This document shows positions 42,806 through 53,050 of a stretch of DNA of 64,000 bases, piece after piece. The notes below the pieces were generated by a model, which saw only the letters and a program-made list of their open reading frames with translations, did no database searches and was not told the DNA's origin. The stretch is from the NCBI RefSeq assembly GCF_014650955.1, contig NZ_BMVY01000007.1, positions 161,833 to 225,832 of the forward strand. The letters are read 5' to 3'. Both the position numbers and the translations under genes were made by a program. Source of the stretch: Streptomyces tauricus. Lineage in GTDB: Bacteria > Actinomycetota > Actinomycetes > Streptomycetales > Streptomycetaceae. The number at the start of each line of letters is the position of its first letter. The stretch's first letter is position 1.

Positions 42806-43449
42806 TGAGCGCGAAACCGGACGCCGCCCCGCTGCTGATCGCCTGCGCGCTGGGCATCGAGCGGTTCGCCCTGTGCACGGGCGGCGACCGGGGCGGCGCC
42901 GAAGGACCGGTCACCGTGCTGCGTACCGGCATGGGGCCGGCGGCCGCCGAGCGGGCGGTCGGCAAGGTGCTGGCCGATCCCGCGATGCGCTCGGCGGCCG
43001 TCCTGGCCACGGGCTTCTGTGCCGGGCTCGCCCCCGGGATGCATCCCGGGGACCTGGTCGTCGCCGAGGAGACCCGGGACCCGCGCGGCAGCACGCCGTG
43101 CGTGGGAACCGGCCTGCTCGTCGGGGAACTGCGGCGTGCCGTGCCCGGGCGCGCCGTGCACACGGGACCGCTCGCCGGTTCCGATCACGTGGTCCGCGGT
43201 CCCGAACGGTCGGAGCTGTTCGCGACCGGGGCGATCGCGGTCGACATGGAGTCGGCGGCGACGCTCCGCAGCGCGGTCCGCGCGGGGGAGCGCCCCGTTG
43301 CCGCCGTACGGGTGGTCGTGGACGCCCCGGAACATGAACTCGTCCGGATCGGCACGGTACGCGGTGGAATATCAGCCTTCCGTGTTCTTCGTGCCGTTCT
43401 CCCTGTTTTCTATGAATGGCACCGTTCTTCGCTGCTCCCCAGGAGGTGA
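42805..43449 (+). CDS. hpnG: Hopanoid-associated nucleosidase/phosphorylase HpnG
   Basis: A 214-residue nucleoside-phosphorylase-fold protein. It shows the TGMGPAAAERAV start segment (about residues 41-52), GFCAGLAPGM (about 72) and the active-site VDMESAATL (about 147). It removes adenine from adenosylhopane to give ribosylhopane (phosphorylated or not). It overlaps shc by one base and is followed after five bases by the partner hpnH, which has its own AGGAGG. The order hpnG-hpnH agrees with extended-hopanoid producers. Confidence 0.93.
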   Translation: MSAKPDAAPLLIACALGIERFALCTGGDRGGAEGPVTVLRTGMGPAAAERAVGKVLADPAMRSAAVLATGFCAGLAPGMHPGDLVVAEETRDPRGSTPCVGTGLLVGELRRAVPGRAVHTGPLAGSDHVVRGPERSELFATGAIAVDMESAATLRSAVRAGERPVAAVRVVVDAPEHELVRIGTVRGGISAFRVLRAVLPVFYEWHRSSLLPRR

Positions 43450-43454
43450 GCCAG

Positions 43455-44477
43455 ATGGCCATGCCGCTCCGCCAGACCATCAAGGTCGCGACGTATCTCA
43501 TGGAACAGAAACTCCGCAAGCGGGACAAGTTTCCGCTGATCGTCGAACTGGAACCGCTGTACGCCTGCAATCTCGCGTGCGAGGGCTGCGGCAAGATCCA
43601 GCACCCGGCCGGAGTGCTCAAGCAGCGCATGCCGGTGGCGCAGGCCGTGGGGGCGGTGCTCGAATCGGGTGCGCCGATGGTCTCCATCGCCGGTGGCGAA
43701 CCGTTGATGCACCCTCATATCGACGAGATCGTGCGGCAGTTGGTGGCCAGGAAGAAGTACATCTTCCTGTGCACCAACGCCATGCTGCTGCGCAAGAAGA
43801 TGGACAAGTTCACGCCCTCGCCGTACTTCGCGTTCGCCGTGCACATCGACGGGCTGCGGGAGCGGCACGACGAGTCCGTCGCCAAGGAGGGGGTGTTCGA
43901 CGAGGCGGTGGCGGCCATCAAGGAGGCCAAGCGGCGCGGCTTCCGGGTGACCACCAACTCGACCTTCTTCAACACCGACACCCCGCAGACGATCATCGAG
44001 GTGCTCAACTACCTCAATGACGACCTGAAGGTGGACGAGATGATGATCTCGCCCGCCTACGCCTACGAGAAGGCGCCCGACCAGGAGCACTTCCTGGGCG
44101 TGGAGCAGACCCGCGAACTGTTCAAGAAGGCCTTCGCGGGCGGCAACCGGTTGCGCTGGCGGCTCAACCACTCCCCGCTCTTCCTGGACTTCCTGGAGGG
44201 CAAGGTCGACTTCCCCTGCACGGCGTGGGCGATCCCCAACTACTCGCTCTTCGGCTGGCAGAAACCCTGCTACCTGATGAGCGACGGGTACGTCACGACG
44301 TACAAGGACCTCATCGAGAAGACCGACTGGGACGCCTACGGCCGCGGCAAGGACCCGCGGTGCGCCAACTGCATGGCGCACTGCGGCTACGAGCCGACGG
44401 CGGTCATGGCCACCATGGGCTCCCTCAAGGAGTCGCTGCGGGCCGCCCGCGAGACCGTCTCGGGAAACCGCGGGTGA
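43455..44477 (+). CDS. hpnH: Adenosylhopane synthase HpnH (radical SAM)
   Basis: A 340-residue radical SAM enzyme. The 4Fe-4S motif is CNLACEGC (CX3CX2C, about residues 35-42), followed by a GGEP motif (about 80-83). C-terminal Cys residues ([18 protein letters not shown] near 305-315) agree with HpnH. It couples a 5'-deoxyadenosyl radical to hopene, giving adenosylhopane. The ATG at 43455 follows an AGGAGGTGA site, preferred over an upstream ATG inside hpnG. This is the committed step for extended (C35) hopanoids. Confidence 0.97.
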   Translation: MAMPLRQTIKVATYLMEQKLRKRDKFPLIVELEPLYACNLACEGCGKIQHPAGVLKQRMPVAQAVGAVLESGAPMVSIAGGEPLMHPHIDEIVRQLVARKKYIFLCTNAMLLRKKMDKFTPSPYFAFAVHIDGLRERHDESVAKEGVFDEAVAAIKEAKRRGFRVTTNSTFFNTDTPQTIIEVLNYLNDDLKVDEMMISPAYAYEKAPDQEHFLGVEQTRELFKKAFAGGNRLRWRLNHSPLFLDFLEGKVDFPCTAWAIPNYSLFGWQKPCYLMSDGYVTTYKDLIEKTDWDAYGRGKDPRCANCMAHCGYEPTAVMATMGSLKESLRAARETVSGNRG

Positions 44478-44481
44478 CGTG

Positions 44482-45663
44482 ATGACCGCCATCTCCTTGG
44501 GCCTCCCCGAGGTACCGGTCCGGCCGATCGCGGAACGCCGTGTCTCACGGCGGATCCAGGTCGGGCCGGTGGCGGTCGGAGGCGGGGCGCCCGTGTCGGT
44601 GCAGTCGATGACGACGACCCGTACGTCGGACATCGGCGCCACGCTCCAGCAGATCGCCGAACTCACCGCGTCCGGCTGCCAGATCGTCCGCGTCGCCTGC
44701 CCCACGCAGGACGACGCGGACGCGCTGGCCACCATCGCGCGCAAGTCGCAGATCCCGGTGATCGCGGACATCCACTTCCAGCCGAAGTACGTGTTCGCCG
44801 CGATCGAGGCGGGCTGCGCGGCGGTCCGGGTCAACCCCGGCAACATCAAGCAGTTCGACGACAAGGTGAAGGAGATCGCGCGGGCCGCGAAGGACCACGG
44901 CACGCCGATCCGGATCGGGGTCAACGCCGGTTCGCTGGACCGGCGCCTCCTCCAGAAGTACGGGAAGGCGACCCCGGAGGCGCTGGTCGAGTCGGCCCTG
45001 TGGGAGGCGTCCCTCTTCGAGGAGCACGGCTTCCGGGACATCAAGATCTCGGTCAAGCACAACGACCCCGTGGTCATGGTCAACGCCTACCGGCAACTGG
45101 CGGCCCAGTGCGACTACCCGCTGCACCTCGGCGTGACCGAGGCGGGGCCCGCCTTCCAGGGCACGATCAAGTCGGCGGTGGCCTTCGGGGCGCTGCTCAG
45201 CGAGGGCATCGGCGACACCATCCGGGTGTCCCTGAGCGCCCCGCCCGCCGAGGAGTGCAAGGTCGGCATCCAGATCCTGGAGTCGCTGGGGCTGCGGCAG
45301 CGGCGCCTGGAGATCGTGTCCTGTCCGTCCTGCGGGCGGGCCCAGGTCGACGTCTACAAGCTCGCCGACGAGGTCACGGCCGGTCTGGAGGGTATGGAGG
45401 TGCCCCTGCGCGTCGCGGTCATGGGCTGCGTCGTCAACGGGCCGGGAGAAGCACGGGAGGCGGACCTGGGGGTCGCCTCCGGCAACGGCAAGGGACAGAT
45501 CTTCGTCCGGGGCGAGGTCATCAGGACCGTCCCCGAGTCGAAGATCGTGGAGACCCTCATCGACGAGGCGATGAAGATCGCCGAGCAGATGGAGGCGGAC
45601 GGCGTCGCATCGGGCGAGCCGGAGGTCACGGTGCCGGGGCAACCGGGCGGCACCGCTAGTTAG
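44482..45663 (+). CDS. ispG: 4-hydroxy-3-methylbut-2-en-1-yl diphosphate synthase IspG
   Basis: A 393-residue enzyme of the MEP pathway (GTG one codon upstream is possible). The TIM-barrel part starts [12 protein letters not shown] (about residues 40-51); the C-terminal iron-sulfur part has [11 protein letters not shown] (about 280) and [11 protein letters not shown] (about 317), the conserved cluster Cys residues. It makes HMBPP from the cyclic diphosphate. Streptomyces usually have another ispG in the main MEP set; this one sits in the hopanoid operon as a dedicated supply copy, an inference that would need the rest of the genome. Confidence 0.96.
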   Translation: MTAISLGLPEVPVRPIAERRVSRRIQVGPVAVGGGAPVSVQSMTTTRTSDIGATLQQIAELTASGCQIVRVACPTQDDADALATIARKSQIPVIADIHFQPKYVFAAIEAGCAAVRVNPGNIKQFDDKVKEIARAAKDHGTPIRIGVNAGSLDRRLLQKYGKATPEALVESALWEASLFEEHGFRDIKISVKHNDPVVMVNAYRQLAAQCDYPLHLGVTEAGPAFQGTIKSAVAFGALLSEGIGDTIRVSLSAPPAEECKVGIQILESLGLRQRRLEIVSCPSCGRAQVDVYKLADEVTAGLEGMEVPLRVAVMGCVVNGPGEAREADLGVASGNGKGQIFVRGEVIRTVPESKIVETLIDEAMKIAEQMEADGVASGEPEVTVPGQPGGTAS

Positions 45664-45692
45664 CTGCAGCACGGACCGAGAGGGGGCCGAGC

Positions 45693-47591
45693 GTGACGAT
45701 TCTGGAGACCATCCGGGGACCACGCGACCTGAAGGCGCTGTCCGAGACCGAGATAGGCCAAGTGGCCGAAGAGATCAGGGAGTTCCTGGTGCACGCGGTC
45801 GCCAGGACCGGGGGGCATCTGGGACCCAACCTGGGAGTGGTGGAACTGTCCATCGCGCTCCACCGGGTCTTCGAGTCGCCGACCGACCGCATCCTGTGGG
45901 ACACCGGCCACCAGAGCTATGTGCACAAGCTCCTGACCGGCCGTCAGGACTTCTCCAAGCTGCGCGGCAAGGGCGGCCTCTCCGGCTACCCCTCGCGCGA
46001 GGAGTCCGAGCACGACATCATCGAGAACAGCCACGCGTCCACCGCGCTCGGCTGGGCCGACGGGCTCGCCAAGGCCCGCCAGGTGCAGGGCGAGAAAGGG
46101 CACGTCGTCGCGGTCATCGGGGACGGCGCGCTCACCGGCGGCATGGCATGGGAGGCGCTGAACAACATCGCCGCCGCCAAGGACCGCCCGCTGATCATCG
46201 TCGTCAACGACAACGAACGCTCGTACTCGCCGACCATCGGCGGCCTCGCCAACCACCTCGCGACCCTGCGCACCACCGACAGCTACGAGAAGGTCCTGGC
46301 CTGGGGCAAGGACGTCCTGCTGCGCACCCCCGTCGTCGGCGGCACCCTCTACGAGTCGCTGCACGGCGCGAAGAAGGGCTTCAAGGACGCGTTCGCCCCG
46401 CAGGGCATGTTCGAGGACCTGGGGCTGAAGTACGTCGGGCCGATCGACGGGCACGACACGGGCGCGGTCGAGTCGGCCCTGCGGCGCGCGAAACGCTTCC
46501 ACGGACCCGTACTCATCCACTGCCTGACGGAGAAGGGGCGCGGATACGAGCCCGCGCTCGCGCACGAGGAGGACCGTTTCCACACGGTCGGCGTGATGGA
46601 CCCGCTCACCTGCGAGCCGCTCGCACCGTCCAACGGCCCCTCCTGGACCTCGGTGTTCGGCGACGAGATCGTCCGCATCGGCGAGGAACGCGAGGACGTC
46701 GTGGCGATCACGGCGGCCATGCTGCACCCGGTGGGCCTCGCGAAGTTCGCCGAGAGGTTCCCCGACCGGGTGTGGGACGTCGGCATCGCCGAGCAGCACG
46801 CCGCGGTGTCCGCGGCCGGACTCGCGACCGGCGGACTGCACCCGGTCGTCGCCGTGTACGCGACCTTCCTCAACCGGGCCTTCGACCAGCTCCTCATGGA
46901 TGTCGCGCTGCACCGCTGCGGCGTGACCTTCGTACTGGACCGGGCCGGCATCACCGGAGCCGACGGAGCGTCCCACAACGGCATGTGGGACATGTCCATC
47001 CTCCAGGTCGTGCCCGGACTTCGCATCGCCGCGCCGCGTGACGCCGACCAGCTCCGCGCCCAGCTGCGCGAGGCCGTCGCCGTCGACGACGCCCCCACGC
47101 TGGTCCGCTTTCCGAAGGAGTCGGTGGGACCCCGGGTCCCGGCGGTCGACCGGGTGGGCGGAGTGGACGTGCTGCACCGCGGCGAGCGGTCCGACGTGCT
47201 GCTCGTCGCCGTCGGCGTCATGGCACCGGTGTGCCTCCACGCGGCCGAACTCCTCGAGGCGCGGGGCATCGGCTGCACGGTGGTGGACCCGCGCTGGGTC
47301 AAACCCGTCGACCCCGCCCTGCCCGGCCTCGCCGCCGACCACCGACTGGTCGCCGTCGTCGAGGACAACAGCCGGGCCGCCGGAGTGGGCGCGGCCGTCG
47401 CGCTCGCCCTCGGGGACGCCGAAGTCGACGTGCCGGTACGGCGGTTCGGCATCCCCGAACAGTTCCTCGCACACGCCAAACGGGGCGAGGTACTGGCCGA
47501 CATCGGCCTGACCCCCGTCGAGATCGCGGGCCGGATCAGCGCGAGCCTCGCGGTGCGGGAGACCACCATGCCCAAGGAGAAACCGCAATGA
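45693..47591 (+). CDS. dxs: 1-deoxy-D-xylulose-5-phosphate synthase
   Basis: A 632-residue ThDP enzyme with DXS features: [15 protein letters not shown] (about residues 70-84), the ThDP motif [16 protein letters not shown] (about 145-160) and a transketolase-like second domain with DVGIAEQHA (about 362-370). It condenses pyruvate and glyceraldehyde phosphate, the first MEP step. The start is GTG 45693, about 30 bp after ispG; its end overlaps hpnO by ATGA. Its presence in the operon makes the precursor supply co-regulated with hopanoid synthesis. Confidence 0.97.
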   Translation: MTILETIRGPRDLKALSETEIGQVAEEIREFLVHAVARTGGHLGPNLGVVELSIALHRVFESPTDRILWDTGHQSYVHKLLTGRQDFSKLRGKGGLSGYPSREESEHDIIENSHASTALGWADGLAKARQVQGEKGHVVAVIGDGALTGGMAWEALNNIAAAKDRPLIIVVNDNERSYSPTIGGLANHLATLRTTDSYEKVLAWGKDVLLRTPVVGGTLYESLHGAKKGFKDAFAPQGMFEDLGLKYVGPIDGHDTGAVESALRRAKRFHGPVLIHCLTEKGRGYEPALAHEEDRFHTVGVMDPLTCEPLAPSNGPSWTSVFGDEIVRIGEEREDVVAITAAMLHPVGLAKFAERFPDRVWDVGIAEQHAAVSAAGLATGGLHPVVAVYATFLNRAFDQLLMDVALHRCGVTFVLDRAGITGADGASHNGMWDMSILQVVPGLRIAAPRDADQLRAQLREAVAVDDAPTLVRFPKESVGPRVPAVDRVGGVDVLHRGERSDVLLVAVGVMAPVCLHAAELLEARGIGCTVVDPRWVKPVDPALPGLAADHRLVAVVEDNSRAAGVGAAVALALGDAEVDVPVRRFGIPEQFLAHAKRGEVLADIGLTPVEIAGRISASLAVRETTMPKEKPQ

Positions 47592-48985
47592 CCACCAGCA
47601 AGGCCCAGGAGTTCGACCTCGGCAGTCTCCTCGCCGAGCGCGGAGCCGAGCGCTACGAGCTGCACGCCAAGTATCTGAACCACCAGCTGCCGCGCATGCT
47701 GCGCACCATCGGCTTCGACAAGGTCTACGAGCGCGCCGAGGGCGCCCACTTCTGGGACGCGGACGACAACGACTACCTGGACATGCTCGCCGGGTTCGGG
47801 GTGATGGGCCTCGGTCGCCATCACCCCGTCGTCCGCAAGGCACTGCACGACGTCCTGGACGCCCGGCTCGCCGACCTCACCCGCTTCGACTGCCAGCCCC
47901 TGCCCGGCCTGCTGGCGGAGAAGCTGCTGGCGCACAGCCCGCACCTGGACCGGGTGTTCTTCGGCAACAGCGGGACGGAGGCCGTCGAGACCGCCCTGAA
48001 GTTCGCCCGGTACGCCACCGGCAGGCCGCGCGTCCTGTACTGCGCGCACGCCTTCCACGGGCTGACCACCGGATCCCTGTCCGTCAACGGCGAGGACGGC
48101 TTCCGGGACGGCTTCGCCCCGCTGCTGCCCGACACGGCGGTCCCGCTCGGTGACCTCGACGCCCTGGCGGCGGAGCTCAAGAAGGGCGACGTCGCCGCGC
48201 TGATCGTCGAACCGATCCAGGGCAAGGGCGTGCACGAGTCGCCGCCCGGCTATCTGCGCGACGCCCAGGAACTGCTGCACAAGTACAAGGCGCTGCTCAT
48301 CGCGGACGAGGTGCAGACCGGGCTCGGCCGCACCGGGGACTTCTACGCCTACCAGCACGAGGACGGGGTCGAACCCGACCTGGTCTGTGTGGCGAAGGCG
48401 CTGTCGGGCGGGTACGTGCCCGTGAGCGCCACCCTCGGCAAGGACTGGATCTTCAAGAAGGTCTACTCGTCCATGGACCGGGTCCTCGTGCACTCCGCGA
48501 GCTTCGGATCCAACGCGCAGGCCATGGCGGCCGGCCTCGCGGTCCTGTCGGTCATGGAGAACGAGCAGATCGTGGCGAACGCCCGCGCCACGGGGGAGCG
48601 GCTCAAGTCCCGGCTCACGGAGCTCGTCGACCGGTACGAGCTGCTGAGCGACGTACGCGGCCGGGGGCTGATGATCGGCCTCGAGTTCGGCCGACCGACC
48701 TCGCTGAAGCTGCGCAGCCGGTGGACGATGCTGCAGGCGGCGCGCAAGGGGCTGTTCGCGCAGATGGTGGTCGTGCCGTTGCTGCAGCGGCACCGGATCC
48801 TCACGCAGGTCTCCGGCGACCACCTGGAGGTGATCAAGCTGATCCCGCCGCTGGTGATCGGGGAGCGGGACGTGGATCGGTTCGTGGAGGCGTTCACTGC
48901 CGTCATGGATGACGCACACAGTGGGGGTGGGCTGATGTGGGACTTCGGAAAGACGCTGGTGAAGCAGGCGGTCGCCGGGCGGTAG
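47588..48985 (+). CDS. hpnO: Hopanoid aminotransferase HpnO (class III)
   Basis: A 465-residue PLP aminotransferase of the class III (ornithine/acetylornithine) type. [16 protein letters not shown] binds the phosphate (about residues 128-143), [13 protein letters not shown] gives the conserved Asp (about 241), and [14 protein letters not shown] carries the PLP Lys (about 270). In hopanoid operons it converts ribosylhopane to aminobacteriohopanetriol. It ends the operon and is followed by four copies of the GC-rich repeat. Confidence 0.92.
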   Translation: MTTSKAQEFDLGSLLAERGAERYELHAKYLNHQLPRMLRTIGFDKVYERAEGAHFWDADDNDYLDMLAGFGVMGLGRHHPVVRKALHDVLDARLADLTRFDCQPLPGLLAEKLLAHSPHLDRVFFGNSGTEAVETALKFARYATGRPRVLYCAHAFHGLTTGSLSVNGEDGFRDGFAPLLPDTAVPLGDLDALAAELKKGDVAALIVEPIQGKGVHESPPGYLRDAQELLHKYKALLIADEVQTGLGRTGDFYAYQHEDGVEPDLVCVAKALSGGYVPVSATLGKDWIFKKVYSSMDRVLVHSASFGSNAQAMAAGLAVLSVMENEQIVANARATGERLKSRLTELVDRYELLSDVRGRGLMIGLEFGRPTSLKLRSRWTMLQAARKGLFAQMVVVPLLQRHRILTQVSGDHLEVIKLIPPLVIGERDVDRFVEAFTAVMDDAHSGGGLMWDFGKTLVKQAVAGR

Positions 48986-49010
48986 CGGGGCCGGGCCCCC
49001 TGCGGGCCGT

Positions 49011-49138
49011 TCGCGCAGTTCCCCGCGCCCCCAAAGGACTGCGCCGTTCCCCGCGCCCCTAAAAGATTGCGCCGTTCCCCGCGCCCCTGAGGGCTCGGCT
49101 GCGCCTTCGCCCCGATAGGGGCGCGGGGAACTGCGCAG
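49011..49138. repeat. Cluster of four GC-rich intergenic repeats, three inverted and one direct
   Basis: Minus-oriented units at 49011-49032, 49040-49059 and 49068-49088, then a plus-oriented unit at 49118-49138. The last two can fold back on each other as a long stem-loop, a likely transcription stop after the hopanoid operon. Confidence 0.88.
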
Positions 49139-49161
49139 CCCGCCCCCGTTGGCCGGAGCTT

Positions 49162-49196
49162 TTGCCTCTCGGGCAAGTTATTTGCCTCTCAGGCAA
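49162..49196. promoter_or_regulatory. Tandem TTGCC-N5-GGCAA operators of the XRE-cupin gene
   Basis: Two perfect dyads, TTGCC-N5-GGCAA, at 49162-49176 and 49182-49196, exactly 20 bp apart (two helical turns), ending 21 bp before the start codon at 49218. They are ideally placed for cooperative autorepression by the HTH protein encoded downstream. Confidence 0.75.
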
Positions 49197-49217
49197 GAGT
49201 GCGGCTCAATGGGATGC

Positions 49218-49856
49218 ATGAACCCTGACCAGGGTACGAGACCCGAGCCCGAGCCGGAGGCTGAGGCGCCGCTTCCCACCGTCGCCCCCCAGCTCCGCGC
49301 ACTGCGCCGCCGCGCAACCCTCACCCTGGAGTCCGCCGCCGCCGCGGCCGGACTCTCGCCCGCCCACCTCTCCCGGCTGGAGACCGGCCGGCGCCAGCCC
49401 TCGCTGCCCATGCTCCTCGCGCTGGCCCGCATCTACGGCACGACCGTCTCCGACCTGCTCGGCGAGACGGTCACCGAGCGGGACGCCGTGGTCCGCTCCG
49501 CCGACATGGAGCCCACGAAGGCCGGCGGCTGGACGTACTGGCCGGCCGGCGCCGCCGGCCGCGGCATGCAGTCCCTGCGCGTGCACGTCCCCTACGGGGC
49601 GCAGGGCGACATCGTGCGGGTCCACCCCGGTGAGGAGTGGCTGTACGTCCTCCAGGGGCGGCTGCGCCTGCGCCTCGGGGACACCGCGCACGTCCTCGAA
49701 CCCGGCGACAGCGCCCACTTCGACTCGCTGACCCCGCACCGGATCGCCGCCGCGGACCGGGACGGGGCCGAACTCCTCTTCGTACACACCCTGCTGCAGA
49801 GTCCGACGGCCGCCCTGTGCCTCGGACCGACGACGATTCCAGGAGAAGGCTCATGA
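49218..49856 (+). CDS. XRE family regulator with C-terminal cupin domain
   Basis: A protein of 212 residues. An HTH_3 domain spans about residues 23-78 (LRALRRRATLTLESAAAAAG, then LSRLETGRRQPSLPMLLALA), and a cupin fold follows (HPGEEWLYVLQGRLRLRLGD, about 140-160, then PHRIAAAD). This two-domain form is widespread in actinobacteria and often controls its own operon. The ATG at 49218 is chosen although no strong ribosome site is seen; an ATG at 49209 is also possible. It overlaps the next small gene by ATGA, and two dyads precede it. Confidence 0.9.
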   Translation: MNPDQGTRPEPEPEAEAPLPTVAPQLRALRRRATLTLESAAAAAGLSPAHLSRLETGRRQPSLPMLLALARIYGTTVSDLLGETVTERDAVVRSADMEPTKAGGWTYWPAGAAGRGMQSLRVHVPYGAQGDIVRVHPGEEWLYVLQGRLRLRLGDTAHVLEPGDSAHFDSLTPHRIAAADRDGAELLFVHTLLQSPTAALCLGPTTIPGEGS

Positions 49857-49978
49857 AGGACTTGGAGGAGAAGTTCCCGCGCGCGCTGTGGGTCCGGCTC
49901 ATCATCTATGTGGCGGTCGGGCACGTCTTCGCCGCCTTCATCTACCTGCTGTTCACCCTCGGGGCCCAGAACCAGTAG
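49853..49978 (+). CDS. 41-residue DUF6126-like membrane peptide
   Basis: A 41-residue protein: an acidic start (MKDLEEKFPRALWVR) followed by one membrane helix (LIIYVAVGHVFAAFIYLLF). The ATG overlaps the XRE-cupin stop and has AGGAGAAGG upstream. It matches the small Streptomyces family DUF6126, which typically follows this type of regulator. It is co-translated with the regulator, so the two likely act together; the peptide could be a membrane anchor or signal partner. Function unknown. Confidence 0.85.
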   Translation: MKDLEEKFPRALWVRLIIYVAVGHVFAAFIYLLFTLGAQNQ

Positions 49979-50002
49979 CCCGGCGCCCAGCCCCCGGAGC
50001 GG

Positions 50003-50800
50003 TCAGTCGAGGAAACGCGCCCGCAGCCGCTCCCGTATCCCGGGGGTCACGCCGAGCGCCTGCTCCAGGTACGCGTCGACCCCGCCCCAGGTCTCCTCGA
50101 TCGTGTCGAACGCCGCCGCCAGGTACTCGGCGCGTGCGTCGAAGAGCGGGCTGAGCAGCTCCATCACCTCGGGGGTGTACGCCGAGGAGGCGGAGCTGCT
50201 GCGGTGCACCTTGTAGCGGCGGTGCGCCGCGTTCGACTCCAGGTAGTCCGCCACGATGGCCTCACGCTCGACGCCGATGGCGAGGAGCGTCACGGCGACG
50301 GAGAGACCGGCGCGGTCCTTGCCGGCGGCGCAGTGCATCAGGGCCGGGACACTGTCCTCGGCCAGCGCGTGCAGCACCTGACGGTGCTCGGCCGTGCGCT
50401 CCTTGATGATCGTGCGGTAGGACGCGATCATGCGGTTCGCCGCCCGGCCGTCCGCGAGCAGCTCACGCAGCTCGTCCAGATTGCCGTCGCGGACCATCTT
50501 CCAGAACTCGGCGCCGTCGGCGGGGTCCGTCAGCGGCAGGTTCACATTGCGCACCCCGGGCAGCTCGACGTCGGCGCCCTCCAGGCGCTGGTCGGCCGCG
50601 TTGCGGAAGTCGAAGATCGTGTGCAGTCCCAGCGAGGCGAGGAACGCGGCGTCCGAGGGCGTCGCGTGCGCGAGGTGGCCGCTGCGGAACAGCCGTCCGT
50701 ACGCCACCCGCCGGCCGTCCACCGTCGGCAGGCCGCCCACATCGCGGAAGTTGCGTACACCGGCCAGTTCGGGCTCGGTCGACGGGACCTGCTGCGTCAC
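50003..50800 (-). CDS. Tyrosine-protein phosphatase (Y_phosphatase3 family)
   Basis: A 265-residue cysteine phosphatase. The P-loop HCAAGKDRAG (CX5R form; Cys near residue 154) and the N-terminal NFRDVGGLPT block (about residues 17-26) are the hallmarks of the PtpB/Siw14-like family. It may remove phosphate from Tyr, Ser/Thr or phosphoinositides. The GTG at 50800 follows GGGAGGAG on its strand; the frame stays open for 2 kb upstream, but that is antisense to the alpha-galactosidase. It is divergent from that gene. Confidence 0.92.
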   Translation of the reverse strand: MTQQVPSTEPELAGVRNFRDVGGLPTVDGRRVAYGRLFRSGHLAHATPSDAAFLASLGLHTIFDFRNAADQRLEGADVELPGVRNVNLPLTDPADGAEFWKMVRDGNLDELRELLADGRAANRMIASYRTIIKERTAEHRQVLHALAEDSVPALMHCAAGKDRAGLSVAVTLLAIGVEREAIVADYLESNAAHRRYKVHRSSSASSAYTPEVMELLSPLFDARAEYLAAAFDTIEETWGGVDAYLEQALGVTPGIRERLRARFLD

Positions 50801-50968
50801 GGGGGCTCCTCCCCTCGGCCACCGACGCGGCTCGTCGGCGAGGTGCGTATCCGACGATACGACATCGGTTCGTGGGCCAATGAGTTGTCCACAGGCGTTG
50901 CCCGAAGGGCAGGTCGGCCCTGATGATGTTGGGGCTTGAGCGTGCCTGTTCGAATATGTGAGGGCTTG

Positions 50969-53050
50969 ATGGTAGAGATCGGCGCAGACGGCCGTACGTG
51001 GCTTCTTTCGGGACCCACGAGCAGTTACGGCCTGCGGCTCGGTGACGAGGACGAGCTGCTTCATCTGCACTGGGGCCCCAGGATCGCACTCGCCGACGCC
51101 GAGGCGCTCGCCGCGGGCCCGGGCCCCGAGTACTGGGCGTTCGAGGCGACCCTCGACGGCCATGAGGAGTACCCGGTCGAGGGCGGCCCCCGCTTCGTAC
51201 GGCCCGCGCTGTCCGTGCGTACGCCGGACCGGCGCGGCACCGAGTGGCGCTTCGAGGCGTACGAGAGCGAGGGCGACGAGCTGCGGCTGCGGTTCTCCGA
51301 CTCCGGGCTCGGCATCACGCTGCACTACCGGATGCGGGAGGGCACGGACGTCGTCGAGCGCTGGGTGACCCTCTCCAACGAAGGGCCCGCCCTGGAGGTG
51401 CTGCGCGCCGACTCCGCGACCTGGACGCTGCCGCTGCGCGACGGGTGGCGGCTGTCCCAGCTGCACGGACGGTGGGCGGCCGAGTCCCGGCTGGTGCGCT
51501 CCGAACTCACCTACGGCGAGAAGATCATCGGCAGCCGGCGTGGACACACCGGGCACCAGCACCTGCCGTGGGTCGCCCTGGACGCGGACGGCACGGCGAC
51601 CGAGGAGCTGGGCGAGGTCTACGGCTGCGCGCTCGCCTGGTCGGGGACCTGGCGGATCGCGGTGGCCCAACTGCCGGACGCGCGCGTGCAGATCACCGGC
51701 GGGGCCGGGTACGACGACTCGGGCCTGCTGCGGCTGGAACCGGGGGAGACCTTCGTCACTCCCGTCTTCGCGGGGCTGTGGAGCGACGGCGGCTTCGGCG
51801 GGGCGAGCCGCGCCTGGCACGCGTACCAGCGCGCGTATGTGATCCCGGACGCGGAGCAGGACCGGCCCGTGCTCTACAACTCCTGGGAGGCCACGGAGTT
51901 CGACATCTCCGAGGAGCAGCAGCGGGCGCTCGCCCGCCGGGCCGCCGAGGCAGGGGTCGAGCTGTTCGTGGTCGACGACGGCTGGTTCGGGGCGCGCACC
52001 AGCGACCGGGCCGGCCTCGGCGACTGGACGGTCAACCGGGACCGCTTCCCCGGCGGCCTCAAGCCGCTGAGCGACTACGTGCACGGGCTCGGGATGCAGT
52101 TCGGCATCTGGGTCGAGCCCGAGATGGTCAACCCGGACAGCGAGCTGTACCGCGCGCACCCGGACTGGGTGCAGTTCCAGCCGGGACGAAAGAGGACGGA
52201 GCTGCGCAACCAGCTCGTACTGAACCTCGCACGCGAGGACGTCCAGGAGTACCTGTGGGAACAGCTCGACGCGCTGCTCTCCAGCGCGCCGATCGACTAC
52301 GTGAAGTGGGACTTCAACCGCTGCTTCACGGACGCGGGATGGCCCGGCGAGGCGTACCCGCAGCGGCTGTGGGTGGACCATGTGCACGCCCTGTACAAGC
52401 TGTTGGACCGGCTGCGGGCGGCCCACCCGACCGTCGCCTTCGAGTCCTGCTCGGGCGGCGGCGGCCGGATCGACCTCGGGATCATGGCCCGTACGGACCA
52501 GGTGTGGACCTCGGACAACACGGACCCGCTCGACCGGCTCGCCATCCAGTACGGCTTCAGCCAGGTGCATCCCGCGCGGGCCATGGCCGCGTGGGTCACC
52601 GACAGCCCGAACACGCAGCTCAACGGACGTGTCAGCTCGCTGCGCTTCCGGTTCGTGAGCGCGATGGCCGGGGTGCTCGGGGTCGGCGGCGACCTCACCC
52701 GCTGGACCGAGGGGGAGCTGGCCGAGGCGCGGACCTGGGTGGAGCTCTACAAGAAGATCAGGCCCGTCGTGCAGGGCGGTGAGCTTCACCGGCTGCGGGC
52801 GCCGGAGGGCGGCCTGAGCGCCGTCCAGTACGTCCGTGACGGCGAGGTCGTCGTCCTCGCCTGGCTCCAGGCCCAGCACTACGGAGAGCCGGTTCCGCCG
52901 GTGCGGCTGCGGGGCCTCGACCCGTCGGCGTCGTACGAATGCCTCGAAACGGGCGAAGTCCACCGGGGTGCGGTGCTTTTGCACCACGGGCTGCGGACGG
53001 GGCTGCGGGGCGACCTCGATGCGGCAGTTATCCGCCTGCGTCGCATGTGA
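50969..53050 (+). CDS. GH36 family alpha-galactosidase
   Basis: A 693-residue glycosidase. It has an N-terminal beta-supersandwich domain, then a TIM barrel with the nucleophile in YVKWDFNR (Asp about 447) and the acid/base in WTSDNTDPLDR (Asp about 514), plus the SCSGGGGRIDLG segment and DDGWF motif of GH36. It hydrolyses terminal alpha-galactosides (melibiose, raffinose). There is no signal peptide, so it is intracellular and needs a transporter. The ATG at 50969 with an AGGG before it is preferred to TTG or GTG codons upstream. Confidence 0.95.
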   Translation: MVEIGADGRTWLLSGPTSSYGLRLGDEDELLHLHWGPRIALADAEALAAGPGPEYWAFEATLDGHEEYPVEGGPRFVRPALSVRTPDRRGTEWRFEAYESEGDELRLRFSDSGLGITLHYRMREGTDVVERWVTLSNEGPALEVLRADSATWTLPLRDGWRLSQLHGRWAAESRLVRSELTYGEKIIGSRRGHTGHQHLPWVALDADGTATEELGEVYGCALAWSGTWRIAVAQLPDARVQITGGAGYDDSGLLRLEPGETFVTPVFAGLWSDGGFGGASRAWHAYQRAYVIPDAEQDRPVLYNSWEATEFDISEEQQRALARRAAEAGVELFVVDDGWFGARTSDRAGLGDWTVNRDRFPGGLKPLSDYVHGLGMQFGIWVEPEMVNPDSELYRAHPDWVQFQPGRKRTELRNQLVLNLAREDVQEYLWEQLDALLSSAPIDYVKWDFNRCFTDAGWPGEAYPQRLWVDHVHALYKLLDRLRAAHPTVAFESCSGGGGRIDLGIMARTDQVWTSDNTDPLDRLAIQYGFSQVHPARAMAAWVTDSPNTQLNGRVSSLRFRFVSAMAGVLGVGGDLTRWTEGELAEARTWVELYKKIRPVVQGGELHRLRAPEGGLSAVQYVRDGEVVVLAWLQAQHYGEPVPPVRLRGLDPSASYECLETGEVHRGAVLLHHGLRTGLRGDLDAAVIRLRRM

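Noticed and set aside
45660..48919. Long antisense frames across dxs and hpnO
   Set aside because: They mirror the coding strand with complementary third-position bias and lack ribosome sites and motifs.
50003..52987. A 994-codon minus-strand open frame
   Set aside because: Only the part from 50800 is the phosphatase; upstream it is antisense to the alpha-galactosidase and owes its openness to high GC.
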